Shown here piece by piece: positions 11,113 to 23,199 of a DNA stretch of 64,000 nt. Source of the DNA: Adiantum capillus-veneris. Taxonomy: Eukaryota; Streptophyta; Polypodiopsida; Polypodiales; Pteridaceae. Under the pieces are notes generated by a model. The model searched no databases, was not told the DNA's origin, and worked only from the letters and a program-made list of their open reading frames with translations. A program made the translations under genes and the position numbers. Every line of letters begins with the position of its first letter. Within the stretch, counting starts at the first letter, position 1. The stretch covers positions 111,331,977-111,395,976 of the forward strand of contig CM043949.1 in the NCBI GenBank assembly GCA_014529385.2, written 5' to 3'.

Positions 11113-12703
11113 TCCTCCTGTTCTTTAATATCATCCTTATTTCTAGCTTTCCCTTCCTTTATTTCCAGACCCACAGTCGATGGCATATTCGATGTCGATG
11201 GTCCTACTGTCTTCACTGATGGTGCGGATTGTGGCAACCAAGAAACAGTCTTTTTCCGCACTTCTTCCTGAACCGTCCAATCCGGAATTTTCACATCGGG
11301 AGTTGGAACCACACTTTTACCCGATCGCGTGATTAATGAAACCATTGGGTCAGACTCCTCCTGTCCTTCAATCTGAACCATAGCCACACTAGGCTGTTTT
11401 CCTGCAGCGCGTTCCTCTTTTTCCGATCGTATTCCATAGCTTCAGTACACTCAGATCGCCAATGTCCATCCCCCAAACAGAAAATGCATGTCTTGGGGCG
11501 ATTAGGATCTTGGCCACCTCTTCCGCGACCTCGTCCTCCCCCTTGACCCCGTCCTCCTGCTTGACCTTGCACATGCGTCTCTGATGTATGAGCATGAGCC
11601 ATCGCCACAGCAGGCTCTTGTCCCTGCCCTATATATGGTTGTTGCCAGGTAGAAGAGTCCCCTCGACTCCGACGACCCCGGCCATTGAAATAACATTCCA
11701 CTCTATTATGAGTATTGGTCGTGCAAATCGCACACCACTTCTGATTCATTGCACATTCCTGAGCAGCATGGCCCGGATTCTGACATTGGGTACACCATAT
11801 TTCCTTCAGACTTTTAGCCACTACAGCCGATTCCGTCGATCCGGACGATACACCTTTCCCGTGACGCTGGGATTTTTTCCGCGGTGTCTCGTCCGATTCT
11901 TTCCCCGAGTCGCTGTTGCCTGAGTCCGAGGAATCAGATACTGCGGATTCCGACTCCGAACTATCACTACCACTGTCCTGTGACTTCCGATGAGATTTCT
12001 TCCTGTCTTTCTTCTTTGACTTCTTTGGATATTCTGTATCCTCTAAAGCCTCTCCTGCTACTACAGCCCTAGCCATTACAGTATACAGCTTCTCCAAATG
12101 TTGAGGGACTGTCTTTTCCATTCGAAACCTTTGTAGAAACTCTATGGATCCGTCGGCATACGTCTGGAAATGGTCATTAGGGTATTCGGACAACCATTTC
12201 GCAGCTTTCCCTGAGAGTGTAGATTCAAACACTGATTGTTGATGGAGAGGAATCACCACCCCAGGATGATTCAATCCATAAGATTTATTGAATTGGCACA
12301 AATGTGCATCAGGGTCTTCACTCGAAAGACCTCAAAACCGAATATACTTAATCTGAGGATGAGCCATCACCCCTTGCCCAACTGTTGCTCCTCCTCCCAG
12401 GAAAAGCTTACGAGCACTAGGAGATGGAGACAGTGGCGGAGATACCCCCGAACTGCTTACCGGAGACTGTGGTGGAGCAACCTGTGAGGGTGAGGGTGAA
12501 CGTACGACAGGAGGACATGACTGACTGCGCGGAGTGCGTCTCGCTCGCCGCAGCTGCCGACCACGCACCGAGCTTGGTGATGGAGATACAGATTCCTCAA
12601 TCTGCGGTGAAGAAAAAACAAATTCATCTGAACCGCCTCTCCTCCATCGTCTTCCTACAATTGGAACCACAGGGTCAGGCGGACCCTGCGACCTAGTGCG
12701 CAT
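11043..12703 (-). pseudogene. gag with three zinc knuckles
   Basis: Nucleocapsid-capsid gene of the 4734-13130 element. It starts near MRTRSQGPPDP at 12703 with a basic Ser/Pro-rich N-terminus. A TGA at 12332-12334 interrupts the same frame, which continues as a capsid-like segment (KAAKWLSEYPNDHFQ...FLQRFRME). A Ser/Asp/Lys-rich linker precedes three CCHC-like motifs: CTQCQNPGHAAQEC (11752-11796), CAICTTNTHNRVEC (about 11690-11735) and CIFCLGDGHWRSEC (about 11445-11492). The middle one is well conserved in spacing (C-X2-C-X4-H-X4-C). A Gly/Arg-rich run lies between knuckles two and three. Frame changes near 11390 and 11080 lead into the protease. Three knuckles is more than the usual one or two in plant Ty3 gag. 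Confidence 0.85.
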
Positions 12704-12727
12704 GCATATTCATCGCAAGCTATCCAT

Positions 12728-12745
12728 CACGCATCGTGGTCGCCA
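12728..12745 (-). other. Primer-binding site of the 4734-13130 element
   Basis: Two bases inside the 5' LTR, the minus strand reads TGGCGACCACGATGCGTG, beginning with the TGG expected opposite a tRNA CCA end. The tRNA was not assigned. Confidence 0.7.
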
Positions 12746-12747
12746 GA

Positions 12748-13130
12748 TGTAATGACTATTGCCCACACTGGAGCAATAGGCATTACGGGAATGATTACCC
12801 GCAACTACATTATATGAACATCAACATATAGAATGACAAGAGAAGGAAGTACACAGTACATAGGCACAAAACACCTCTTGCTTCATTTATGTATATCCCA
12901 GACTCAGAGTTACAACAGTGGATGCCATGAATATCATAGAGATTGGTTAAGTTACATCAAAAGACAGGTATGCCCCTCCATATACAACTGCTGCTCCAGC
13001 GCAGATCGGGAACGGTGCACACACTCCTATCCCATGATATCCCGTGAAGAACTGTTAAGCATACCGCATGACTCCTGATCCGCAGTGTCTAGACCTCCAC
13101 AGGACCGCATGTGCAGCTAATGCCGTAACA
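12748..13130 (-). repeat. 5' LTR of the 4734-13130 element
   Basis: 383 bp, direct repeat of 4734-5126, TG...CA ends, followed on the right by the target duplication ACAAT (13131-13135). Confidence 0.93.
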
Positions 13131-14045
13131 ACAATTGGGTAGTTCCTTGAACAATTGTTGAGATTTTATTAGACATCATATCTGGTATACATATGTTGCC
13201 AAGTGTGGTGATTTTTTCCCATCAATCCTTGTCTAGAAATCTATTCATGAACTTATTCCCCCAAGTCAATGGCTTCTACATTGCCACATGCTTTTAATTA
13301 GCTAATAAAAGTCACCCTGTTCAGAGAGAAGCCCTCTCTCTGCATCCAATCTAAAGACATCAAAGCATTGATCCTGACCACTTTGGGCACATCCTGCTGG
13401 AAGTTCATTTCAAAAAAATATTAGATTTTTTCACCAAAAGGTTTAGGTTCTTTGCCAAGTGCATGGCAACTAGCGTACATATTAGCTGAAAAAAGTGCCC
13501 AACGCTACATCGCTTCCAAGTATCCCTTGTGTAGCTGCCTAAGCCTCTAAGACACCTCAGCATGATTGATGTAATATTTGTTTATGGTAGACTCCATATA
13601 AGAATATAAAAGTGAAAACTTACATCACATAGACTTCTCACTAATTTGTACATGAGCTCTAGACATGCTACTTCTAGAGTGCTGAATATTGTTTTGCGTT
13701 TTCTCTCCCTTGACTACTAGGGCATACAAGACCAACGACCCCTGTAAGGCTACACCCCTTTTCCCTCCATCTGTAATGACCCCTTGCCATACCATGTGTC
13801 CATCTCCAAAACATGTTGCTCATGACATTCATCTCTCGTTAAACCACAACAAGAGAAATGCTTCATGTCAAAATCCCAAATGTCATAGCTAACAGGTTTC
13901 TCTTGGAACATTTCCTGCATTCATACTACCCATTTAAAAATTTTGATGCACATTTTACACCTTGTAGTGCACAAAAACATTCAATATTGATCTTTGAACA
14001 TACACACATGAATAAAGATGAGCCAAGACTTCTCTGCACATAGGT
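13131..14045. repeat. 1-kb tandem duplication, copy 2, right fragment
   Basis: Continues copy 2 after the LTR element. It matches about 3730-4480 of copy 1, including TCTGGTATACATAT, GGCTTCTACATTGCCACATG and CTTCATGTCAAA. The match fades after about 13950. Non-coding. Confidence 0.65.
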
Positions 14046-14664
14046 TGCTTGGCCCTAATACCTCCAGCATTGCTTATGGTCAATTGACATGCACATATGG
14101 CACTTAGTATGTTGTTTTCTTTAGAATATGGTTTTGAATCAAAACTAAATAGAAATTATGCTTTTCTTAAAGTTACATTTTAACACCATATTAGAGAGTT
14201 TGAGACTTTAGAGCCAATTTGGGAATCACCAGTGTCTTGAAGATTTGACCATATGGACAAATCTCAAACTATTTTTTTAAGGCCAAAAGACTTCCACAAG
14301 GTAGCACTTGAAAAGATCTTCTCAGCCCTGCTCTCAAAAATTTGGCTAAGATTTGGCTATGTGGTCAAATATTAAGCTTTTTTGGAAAGTGGGAATTGGG
14401 AAACTCTTAGACTCACTAATATGGTGTTTTTTAGGCTAATAAGAGATGTGCATGAGCATACATTCCCACAACAAAGACATGCATGCATGTTACATTTGAT
14501 TTTTTTTTGTGATTGGAGGATTGCATGATTTAATGTAGACTTTTCTCATGCCACACTAATATTTGAAGATATCATTAGTGTAATATGAATGTTAAAAACC
14601 TCAAAAATAATGTTTCAATTCCAAAAGCTCAAAAATGAAAGTTCGCAAATATAAAATGCCCCTA
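14046..14664. other. AT-rich stretch with nothing recognised
   Basis: No gene, LTR or tandem repeat was identified. It borders the 5'-truncated copia; if the copia once had a gag here, it is no longer readable. Confidence 0.4.
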
Positions 14665-17087
14665 GGTTTAAAGGAAGTGGACTTGGAAATATATGAAGAT
14701 TGTGTTTACGATAAACAAAAGAGGGTAAAATTCCTAAAATTAGGAAATAAAAGAAAAAGAATTTCGAATTTGTTCATTGTGATATAAGGGGTCCTTCGAG
14801 TACACCATCCCTTCGTGGCTCATTGTATATACTATGTAACTTTTATAGATGATGCAAGAAGAAAAACATGGGTTTATGCAATGAAGAATAAATTTGATGT
14901 GTTTTCCGTATTTCAAAGGTGGAAAAAAATTGTGGAAAAGGAAGCAGGTACTAAGCTTAAATTCATCAGATCCGACAATGGAAGTGAATATTGCAGTCAA
15001 GCTTTTGAAAGATTCTCTGCTAGCAATGGCATTCGAAGGCAAAGGAAAACCCCAAGGACACCTCAACAAAATGGAGTTTCTAAAAGAATGAATAGGAAAA
15101 TCATGGAGCGAGCACAAAGCATACATGCAGGCCTATCACTTGAGATTTGGGCTTAAGCAATAAATACGTCTGTGTACTTGATCAACCCATCACCCTCAAT
15201 GGCACTCGATAAAGGAGTTCTAAAAGAGGCATGGACAAGTAAACCAACGAAATATTCATTTCTGAAAGTTTTTGAATGCGAGGCTTTTGTGCACATAGAT
15301 AGAAGCCTAAGTTCAAAGCTAGATGCAAAGTCCAAAAAGTGTTTATTCATTGGCTATGGAGAAGCATATTTTGGGTATCACCTATGGAATCCTGAAGATG
15401 GTAAAATCTTTAGGAGTAGATACGTAATTTTCAACAAGAAAAATATGCACAAAGATTATTTGGAAAGAAAAAAGACAAAAGGTACACGTGCTGAGTACAT
15501 AGATCTTAAGGATAGTGAAGACTTAAGGAGTGCAAGTGGTGAAAACTTGCAATAATGTCAACCATATGAGGAACCTCAACCTATGCCTCAAAGATCTACG
15601 AGAGTTAGTAGACTTGTAGAGAGGTTTATTCCTTCCTTGAACCATCTCTTGGTCTCAGATTCTAGAGAACCAAAGTCATACAATGAATCTATGCAGCACA
15701 AATCCAAAGAAGAATGGACAAAGAGCATGCAGAGATGGATGCATTACATTGCTGCCAAACATGCGAGTTGGTTGAGTTGCCTAAAGGTAAATGGGAATTG
15801 CAAAACAAATGGGTCTACAAGCTGAAGGAAGAAGAAGGTGAGAAGAAGAGGTACAAGTCAAGGCTTGTGGAAAAGGGCTTTTCTCAAAAGAAAGGTATTG
15901 TATTTAATGAAATATTTTCTAATGTTGTGAAAATAAGCTCAATTAGGCTTGTCTTAAGGCTTGTGGATGCTCATGACTTAAATCTTAAGCAAATGGATAT
16001 AAACACAATGTTCCCTCATGGTGACTTGGAGGAGGATATTTACATCCTTCAACCGAAGGGGTATGAAGAAAAGCGTAACGAGAAAATGGTTTGTAAATTA
16101 AAAAGAGCTTGTATGGTCTAAAGCAAGCAACAAAAGGTAGTACTTGAAGTTCGACCAATAGATGTTAGCCGATGGATGTTGGATCATGGATTTGGAAGAT
16201 GCAACTCAAATCACTTCGTGTACACAAAGAATTTGAGAGATAGAAAGTTTATCATGATAATGTTTTAGGTTGATGACATGCTAATTGCAAGTGCTAACAT
16301 GCAAGACATGAAAAACCTAAAAGAATAGTTGTCTAAATCTTTTTCAATGAAAAATTTAGGTGCTACAAAGTGAATACTTGGTATGAAGATATCAAGAGAC
16401 ATGATGAAGAAGACACTAAAGATATCTCAAGAGGATTTTATAAAAAAGGTACTAGAAAGGTTTGCAATGCAAAATGCAAAACTAGTTTCTACACCTTTGG
16501 CTAGTCACTTTAAACTAAACAACAAGGATATGTTTCCAAAGACACAAGAGAAGAAATTGTACATGTCTAAAGTTCCATGAGAGTTTCATATGCTACAGCG
16601 ATAGGTTCTCTAATGTATGATATGGTTTGGAAAAGGTGAGATATTGCACATGCAGTGCAAGTTGTGAGTAGGTTCATGGATTAACCATGTGAAGTAAATA
16701 CTAAGGTATCTAAAGAGGACAACCACAATTTTTTTGTGTTTTTGAGGCATTGACATTTTCTTGCAAGGGTATGATGATGCAGATATGGTAAGTGACAAAG
16801 ATACTCGAAGGACCACTATTAGCTAAATCTTTACAGTTGGAGGCACGGTAGAAAGTTGGTATTTAAAGCTATAGAAAGTGGTCTCACATTCTACCATGAA
16901 AGCAAAATATGTAGCTCTCATGGAAGCAACCAAAGATATCCTATGGATTTGCAAATTCTTGCAAGAGCTTGAATACATGCAAGACAAATGTTTCTTGTAC
17001 AATAACACTCAAAGTGACATTCATCTTGCAAAGAATTCAGCATTTCACTCAAGTACAAGGCATATATAGGTGAGATATCACTTCATA
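14665..17087 (+). pseudogene. Ty1/copia pol fragment, part 1 (integrase, RT, RNase H)
   Basis: Decayed copia polyprotein, 5'-truncated. It begins with the end of the GAG-pre-integrase domain (EDCVYDKQKRVKFLK). The integrase core follows: YVTFIDDARRKTWVYAMK, KFIRSDNGSEYCSQ and TPQQNGVSKRMNRKIMERA, then the conserved KCLFIGYGEAYFGYHLW. One stop sits at 15154-15156. RT includes NKWVYKLKEE, KSRLVEKGFSQKKGI and KQMDINTMFPHGDLEEDIY, with a frame change near 15730. The catalytic YVDD is disabled: the codon before VDDMLIAS is TAG at about 16267. RNase H follows (MKAKYVALMEATKDILW). The frame is interrupted at 17087 by the 27.8-kb insertion and resumes at 44931. No gag or 5' LTR was found. Confidence 0.9.
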
Positions 17088-17993
17088 TGTTGGGGGTCTC
17101 ATCGTTGAAATAGCTCCAATGACCAACAAAATTATCAATCCAGAGGGATGAGCTACCCGGCTAGGGCATGGAAACACTCACACGGTTAGTGAGCTAATCG
17201 TGGCAACACAAATGGTTAACTCTATGAGGTGAGCTTCTCGGCCTATGGAAGAGCGAAGCCGCAATGAAGGGCAATCTCCATATCCACTTCTCTTCACCTC
17301 CAATCAACCCAATCACACACACTACGATTGCAAGACACACACAACACTAATCCTATCATGCAACACACTAATCACAAGCACACACACATAGATCTATCAA
17401 GCACCACACTCCAATCAAACCTACATGCACACACAAGCAAAAGAGGGCAATCACACAAGATTAGAGAGTGATTAACCACTAATTAGTTAAGATCTACTTA
17501 ATCTAAGCATCATAGGCAATCATAAGAAGTAAGAGAGAATGAATCATTGATTAGTGTTAATCAAGTCTCATGAGCAAGGAGAAGCTCAAGAACTCCATAG
17601 CCACACACCTCAAGAGCTCTCACCAAAGAGTGCTCTCAACAAATGACTTAAGAACCCTAATTTCTTTTACACACTGCCTTATATACCTAGGTTAAAAATA
17701 TGCAATGTCCGGGCACCTAAGGACTTTAGGGCTCACCACTTACTGAATCTGCAACTTAGGCACAGTAAGTGACCTATTCTTTACAACTTGGAACTCCCAT
17801 TGAGCCCGTAACACATTGGAAATATTTCAATGGATTGAAATAAATCGGGAATTTACAATACATTACCATTTTGGGAAAACGTGGAAAATGAGTAACTCCA
17901 ATCTTTACTGCTTCTTTGCATTTATCCTCGATGTGCATTTGTATGTCTTCGGTCTTTAGTAGCTTCTGTTAACTGATGTTGACTCAGTTAACA
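17088..17993 (-). repeat. 3' LTR of the 27.8-kb element
   Basis: 906 bp. On the minus strand it begins TGTTAACTGAGTCAAC and ends CCCCCAACA. A TATA box (TATATAAG on the minus strand) lies at 17678-17685. Confidence 0.92.
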
Positions 17994-18009
17994 TTCCCCC
18001 CTTCCTATT
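17994..18009 (-). other. Polypurine tract of the 27.8-kb element
   Basis: The minus strand reads AATAGGAAGGGGGGAA directly before the LTR TG, the expected plus-strand primer for reverse transcription. Confidence 0.85.
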
Positions 18010-19018
18010 TTAGTGCCCGTCCTCGGGCACTGTTGAAAAGTGTCCTTGGAGGCGAGGGAAGGTTTTGATTGGTTGTTGATGGGCTGATTGTCATCATTGG
18101 TCCTTGAATTTGTTGATGAGGTTCACTTTGCTGCAACATCTTCATTGGTCCAAATATGTCCGATGTGAGAGATGATGTTGCATTTGTTCGTTGTAATAGC
18201 ATAATGATGAGGCTATTGTTTATTTATGAAAAGTATGTACAAGGAAAGTAGAATGATGAGGTTCTAAATTAGGGTCTAATACCTGGATGACCAAAGGGAA
18301 AAAAACCAGCAAGAAAAAAGTGCCTTTGGGATACGTACATTATTGGAGTACTTATTAGCATGGGAAATATTAGTAAAGTACTGAATAGATTATTTGCTGA
18401 TAGATATGGAATTAAAAAGGTAGCAAATATGAGAGGGTAGCATGATGGAACATTGGTTTTGCCTGTTGTAGTTCACTCAAGGTGCATAGGTGGAAGCAAA
18501 AAAGAGTGTCTAATGCATATGTCCAATGATGGGACATCCTATTTATACACAGAAATGCATGGGGTTATGAGGGGTTATTCAGAAAGATAATGTAGCTATG
18601 AAAGCATATGACATGGCTTTGCAAGCTAGCGCCCCTTTCAGAATGGTTTTTGTCGTCGAGGATATGTGCTCTCATCTTACTATGCACTGTGCATGAGTGT
18701 TGGACTCTACTACACTCCACCAATTGTAAGTTAATAGACTTCAACTCTTATGCTCATCTCATCCAACATGAGCGACACGACTTAGATATGCTCAACTCTT
18801 CCAGCTTGAGCATAACCTAATAACTATGAATCTTAGCACATAATTTAATATGACTTGAAGCTTTGGGACTAATGCTTTGCTCATTTTATGGCTCAGCAGC
18901 CCGACTTTGACTATGACAAAGAGTGTTTTTTGCACCCTGGCGACTTGACTTTTACATTCTTGAGCTTACTACAAACATTTCTTCAAGTAAAAGTAAGCTC
19001 GAGTCCTCAAAAAGAGGA
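18010..19018 (-). other. 3' untranslated part of the 27.8-kb element
   Basis: Between the end of the gag-like region and the polypurine tract. Only short frames occur and no domain was recognised. Confidence 0.5.
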
Positions 19019-22000
19019 TTACTGAAGGACCAAGTTGGCATTGAAGGTTTCTTTTGCCATACCTGTTTTATCATCTTTGAATTCGCATTCACATTGGTTG
19101 GGTTGTCCTTCTTTGACTGTGAAGACTCCATTATTTGTTTGATTTTCCAAATAGGCCTGTTGATAGAAGTCTTTAATGTTGTTACATAGGCCTCTGCTAG
19201 CTATTGGCATTTGGCTTTTGACTAGGAGCATTGGAAGACTTGGGAATCTAAATCTCTTGATTACCTTTGTTTCTCCATTGTTGACTTTGCTTCGGTCTAG
19301 GTCTTGTTGATTTCTTGTAATCTTCATGCAGGTGTGGTGTAGTTGCAGTTGTCTTGTGGTTGACTGGTAGCCAAATCTTTGTATAACCTGTGTAGAATAT
19401 TTGTCCAAGAGGAACATTCTTTGAGATTCATCTTTGTTCTATATCCTCATGAGAGTTGTGGTTGACTTTAGCATCTTTCAATGTTGTTCTCTTGTATACC
19501 TGCTTCTTAGGTATCCTAGGATATTGTCGATGTTGATACCTTGTGGGCCTTCTTTCTTAGGAGGGAGTTGACATTACTTCATATGCTCTAACCTATGGTT
19601 TTGGTACCCATATCTGTCTGTTACCTCCATAGTACTCTTGTTCCTTTAAGCTCCATTGTGATGCTATCCATCCCATGTGTTTGTCTTTCTGTGTTGATTT
19701 CCTGTCCTTAATCCAAACCGGATCATTGACTTTGACTAAATTTCTCGAAACAAACACTTGCTTGACTTTCCTTTGCTTTTTTGAGTACTTTGGTTGAAAT
19801 ATTTTTGCTTTTCTGGGTGTCTCCTTAGAGGGTTCAATTGGGTCAGCAATTGACTTGCAGTCTTGAAATCTTGACTTGCTTGAAGAAGCTGATCCATGAG
19901 GGTTCTTTGATGTAGAGGCATACGTTGTCACACCTTCTTTGCTAATCAGTGGAAGTTTCACTTTAGCTTTACCTTTGTCTACTAATTCGACTGGCACTGT
20001 CTGATTGATCCTTGGGCTTCCTATTTCTTCTTGGTTGTCTGCAACCTTCTGGCTTTGATGGCATTCTGTGCTAAATAGCTATTATGGTTGCTCTTTGCTA
20101 TGTTTGATCTACACCTGATATTTCCTGATTTGCTTCAAGCTCTTTTGAAGTTCTGATTGATGGAGATGAATCATCTTCAATAAGATCTGCTTTAATATCA
20201 GTCTCCATTTTAACTCTGCATGAGGACTTTGTGTTGTCGTTCGTGGGTGACCAGTCTTGGTCTTCATTCTTTGTTTTCTGTGATGACTCTGTCATGTTTG
20301 AATTTTGTATATCTAACATCTTCTCGACCATTGGCATTCCCATTATGATGTTGTCTGGCATATCCTTTGCTTTGATCACATAGAATTGAGCTATGATGAT
20401 CTGTGAACTTACTTCAATGGTGGTGGAGATGATTCCCCAGCACTCTGCTTGTTTGTTTCCTAATATGCTCACAAATTCAGGAGCATCTTCTACCTATGGT
20501 TGACCACATCTTTTCCAAGTGCAGCGAAAGGACAAGAGGTTCTTGTCTAACTAAAAATCTAGCTTTACTTCACTAGACAACTTTTCTTCATTTTCACCAA
20601 CAATGTTGCACTTGATTGTCTCAGGATTTGTTTCGCTGTTGACTTCTTTTGCTATGGAAACATCCTTTGGTTGAACTTTATCTACAACTTCTTTGGTTTG
20701 ATCACCTGCAATCGAGGTTGACTCCATTGGTTGTAATACTGCACTTTTTTGCAGTTGTTGAGTATTGTCCTCCTGCATTTGAGTAACCTTTGACCTTAGA
20801 AGATCCATTGTACTTTTGGAAGAATCTGTCTCTTCGGAGAAGATTTTGGTGGTGACCTTTGTGTAGCCTTCTGAACTTTAGCTTTTGTTGACTTTGACAT
20901 TTTTGGCAGCTTGAGGCTTTGCATCATCTTCAGATAGTATTTGACTTCTGTCGTACCATCCATAGGGGTTTGTACAAGGTCATGGCCTAGCTAATATTCA
21001 TTGCCCTGTGCATCTTGATATTCATATGTGAGCTTGATCACATGTAACTATTTGAACACTATTGGATTTGTCTGCTTCTGACTTTGACTTATGGAGATCA
21101 GCTAAAATTTTTGTCCTTGATGATCTTCATATATGCATTTGTCTGCAGATTCTGAGGGGATCTTGGTCATTTGGAAACTTCCAAAAACCATATGATCTTT
21201 CAATGGTTTCTGCTTTGAAGAGGTCTATTGGCTAGAATCTCTAGGGCTTCTAACTGACATTGCGGTTCTTGATGGATTTATAGCTCCCCCCTTCCTAGGG
21301 TGATCACTATAGCCTGCTTCATTGTAAGAGTTCAAAAGTGTTTGGCTTTGGTTTAGTCTCACCTTTTGGGACTGATAAGGTACACTTTGGCTAGCACTGT
21401 TGACATTTGGTATCTGTAAACCTTCTGCATAGTTTCCTATGTATCTCCTTGAAACATGACAAGTTATTCCCCAAGTTAAGCTGTAGATAGCTTTATCTTT
21501 GCCCTGATATTGTCTATCCCATGGGTCTCCTATGATATGAGCTTCTGTGGTTTTAGGACCCAAGGAATCATAGATGCTAGACTCTCATCTGTATCTACGA
21601 CTGTTTTGGTCAAAGTATATGTTAGTTTGGTCACAACATCGAAGCTTAATTTCCGATGGAGGAGAGTTTGGATCTGAACTGATTTCTGGGTTCACTTGGG
21701 TAATATCCTTCAGCTCTAGAGAGGATGGGCTATAATAGATTCTTTCCTTTGAAATGAACCATCCTTTCTGATCTATCACTGGATGCACTTCTGTGAGTTG
21801 GTATGTGGGCCATTCAAACACAGGTTGATCCTTTTTGTACATTTTTCCTTTTTGATCTACATAGTGTGCATATGAATAATGTGTACCATACAAAGCTAAC
21901 ATCATTCTGTCTGATGTGTCCCTTAGACGCGTGAATGATTGCACACTTGTGGCAGTGGATGCAGAATCATTTGCAAACCTAACACTCTTTTTAACCTTTG

Positions 22001-22958
22001 GTGATATCTCGACACCTTGACTAAATTCATGCAGGAATTTGTCATTCAAACAATCAATTTTAAGCTTTTCAGGTGCCATTGCATTTTTATGCTCATTTTG
22101 AACTTACAATGTTTTTACTTGTCCTTCTAATGGTAATGCAAAATCATCCGATTGCATTAAAAGTGACAAGTCAGTTGCACTTACATCGAGATTCTCATTT
22201 CCAATTTGCTCTATACCTTGCTTGTTGGCAGTTGATGTATCCCTGTTGTCTGGATTTCTTAGACAATCTTCAGAAAAATGTCCACCTTTTCGTCCACAAT
22301 CTGAACAATATGCCATGAGTGGTGGTATCTCAATCGGCTCTATCATGTCAAGCTCTTGCTGGTATGTTTCTTCTTCTATGCTTGCCAAGTTGTTTGCATC
22401 TTCTTTCAAAACACTAAGCATCAAGCTGTAGAGTGCCCCATCTTTACCTTTGTACTGTCTTTGGCTTGGTTCTCCAATTAGATTGGCTTCAATTGGTTGA
22501 TCCGTTGGATCTTGCAATTCTGGCTCTCGACTATAGATCTGACCACTGTAATCCATGTACAATGACCCTGATTGCATATGCACTAAATGGATGCTTTGCT
22601 AATTTGTGCAGATTTTTGGATAACCATTTGGGTCAATTCTTTGCACTTCTATCTGCACTTCATCTTTAAGCTTGTAATACCTGGCTCCACTGAAGTCTGT
22701 GAACACCTGGGAGTTCTCCGAATCTGGCTTTACTCTGATCAATAGGATCTTGGCTCCTGTGCTTCTTTTGCTGCTCATCAAGTATTTATGATCTTGTGTA
22801 TCTGCAAATAAGACTTGGTCTCCATTGTAGCCATATAGTTGTAAAATCTGGTCTGTTCCAGTTTTTTTTGTGCTGTCACTACTACTGTCTTGCTCTGCTG
22901 TACTTGAATTCTCAGCTCGATTCGAGTCCATGTTGGCTTGTTCTGTAAAAACTGTCAA
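19019..22958 (-). pseudogene. Gag-like polyprotein with repeated Y-D-G-Y modules and protease-like tail
   Basis: The only coding region of the 27.8-kb element. One frame stays coding-like from ATG 22958 to about 20807, broken only by stops (near 22599, 22104, 21585, 21225 and three more). A frame change leads to 20808-20098 and another to 19997-19593; 19417-19019 may be a further piece. A short module, roughly aromatic-x-D-x-x-G-x-x-Y, recurs about ten times: FADTQDHKYLM, FTDFSGARYYK, YMDYSGQIYS, YKGKDGALYSL, YVDQKGKMYK, VIDQKGWF, YFDQNSRRY, YQGKDKAIYSL, YEDHQGQKF and YQDAQGNEY. One zinc knuckle, CSDCGRKGGHFSEDC (22263-22307), has C-X2-C-X5-H-X4-C spacing. Near 20.3-20.4 kb, IIAQFYVIKAKDMPDNIIMG resembles the C-terminal half of a retropepsin, but no DSG-type active site was found. 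There is no RT, RNase H or integrase. The family is not recognised. Confidence 0.7.
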
Positions 22959-23199
22959 TTGGCAGATTTTGACGTTGCTTAGCAGAATTTCTTTTGTCCG
23001 GCTTGATAAAACTGCTTGTGTGAAAGCACTTTTGCAGTTGACTACTCTTCAGACTCAGAAGAGTTGATTACTCTAGCTTGACAGTTTCAAAATTAATTGC
23101 AACCTTTTGAAACGATGAAAAACTGGGGCCTTTAACAGATTAATCTACAATCCCCCGTGATTTATCGATTTTTAACTTGATTTTGACAAATTTAGAATG

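Larger units (their letters stand above)
4734..13130 (-). mobile_element. Complete Ty3/gypsy-type LTR retrotransposon with an extra 3' ORF
   Basis: An 8.4-kb element bounded by direct repeats of 393 and 383 bp (TGTAATG...CCGTAACA on the plus strand) and flanked by a perfect 5-bp duplication ACAAT (4729-4733 and 13131-13135). Reading on the minus strand the order is LTR, primer site, gag with three zinc knuckles, aspartic protease, RT, RNase H, integrase, then a 2-kb additional ORF ending 34 bp before the 3' LTR. The RT-RNase H-integrase order is Ty3-type. There is no second RNase H and I see no chromodomain, so it is neither Tat-like nor an obvious chromovirus; a non-chromoviral plant lineage is likely. 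Stops and frameshifts occur in every gene, so the copy is defective. No clear polypurine tract precedes the 3' LTR. Confidence 0.93.
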
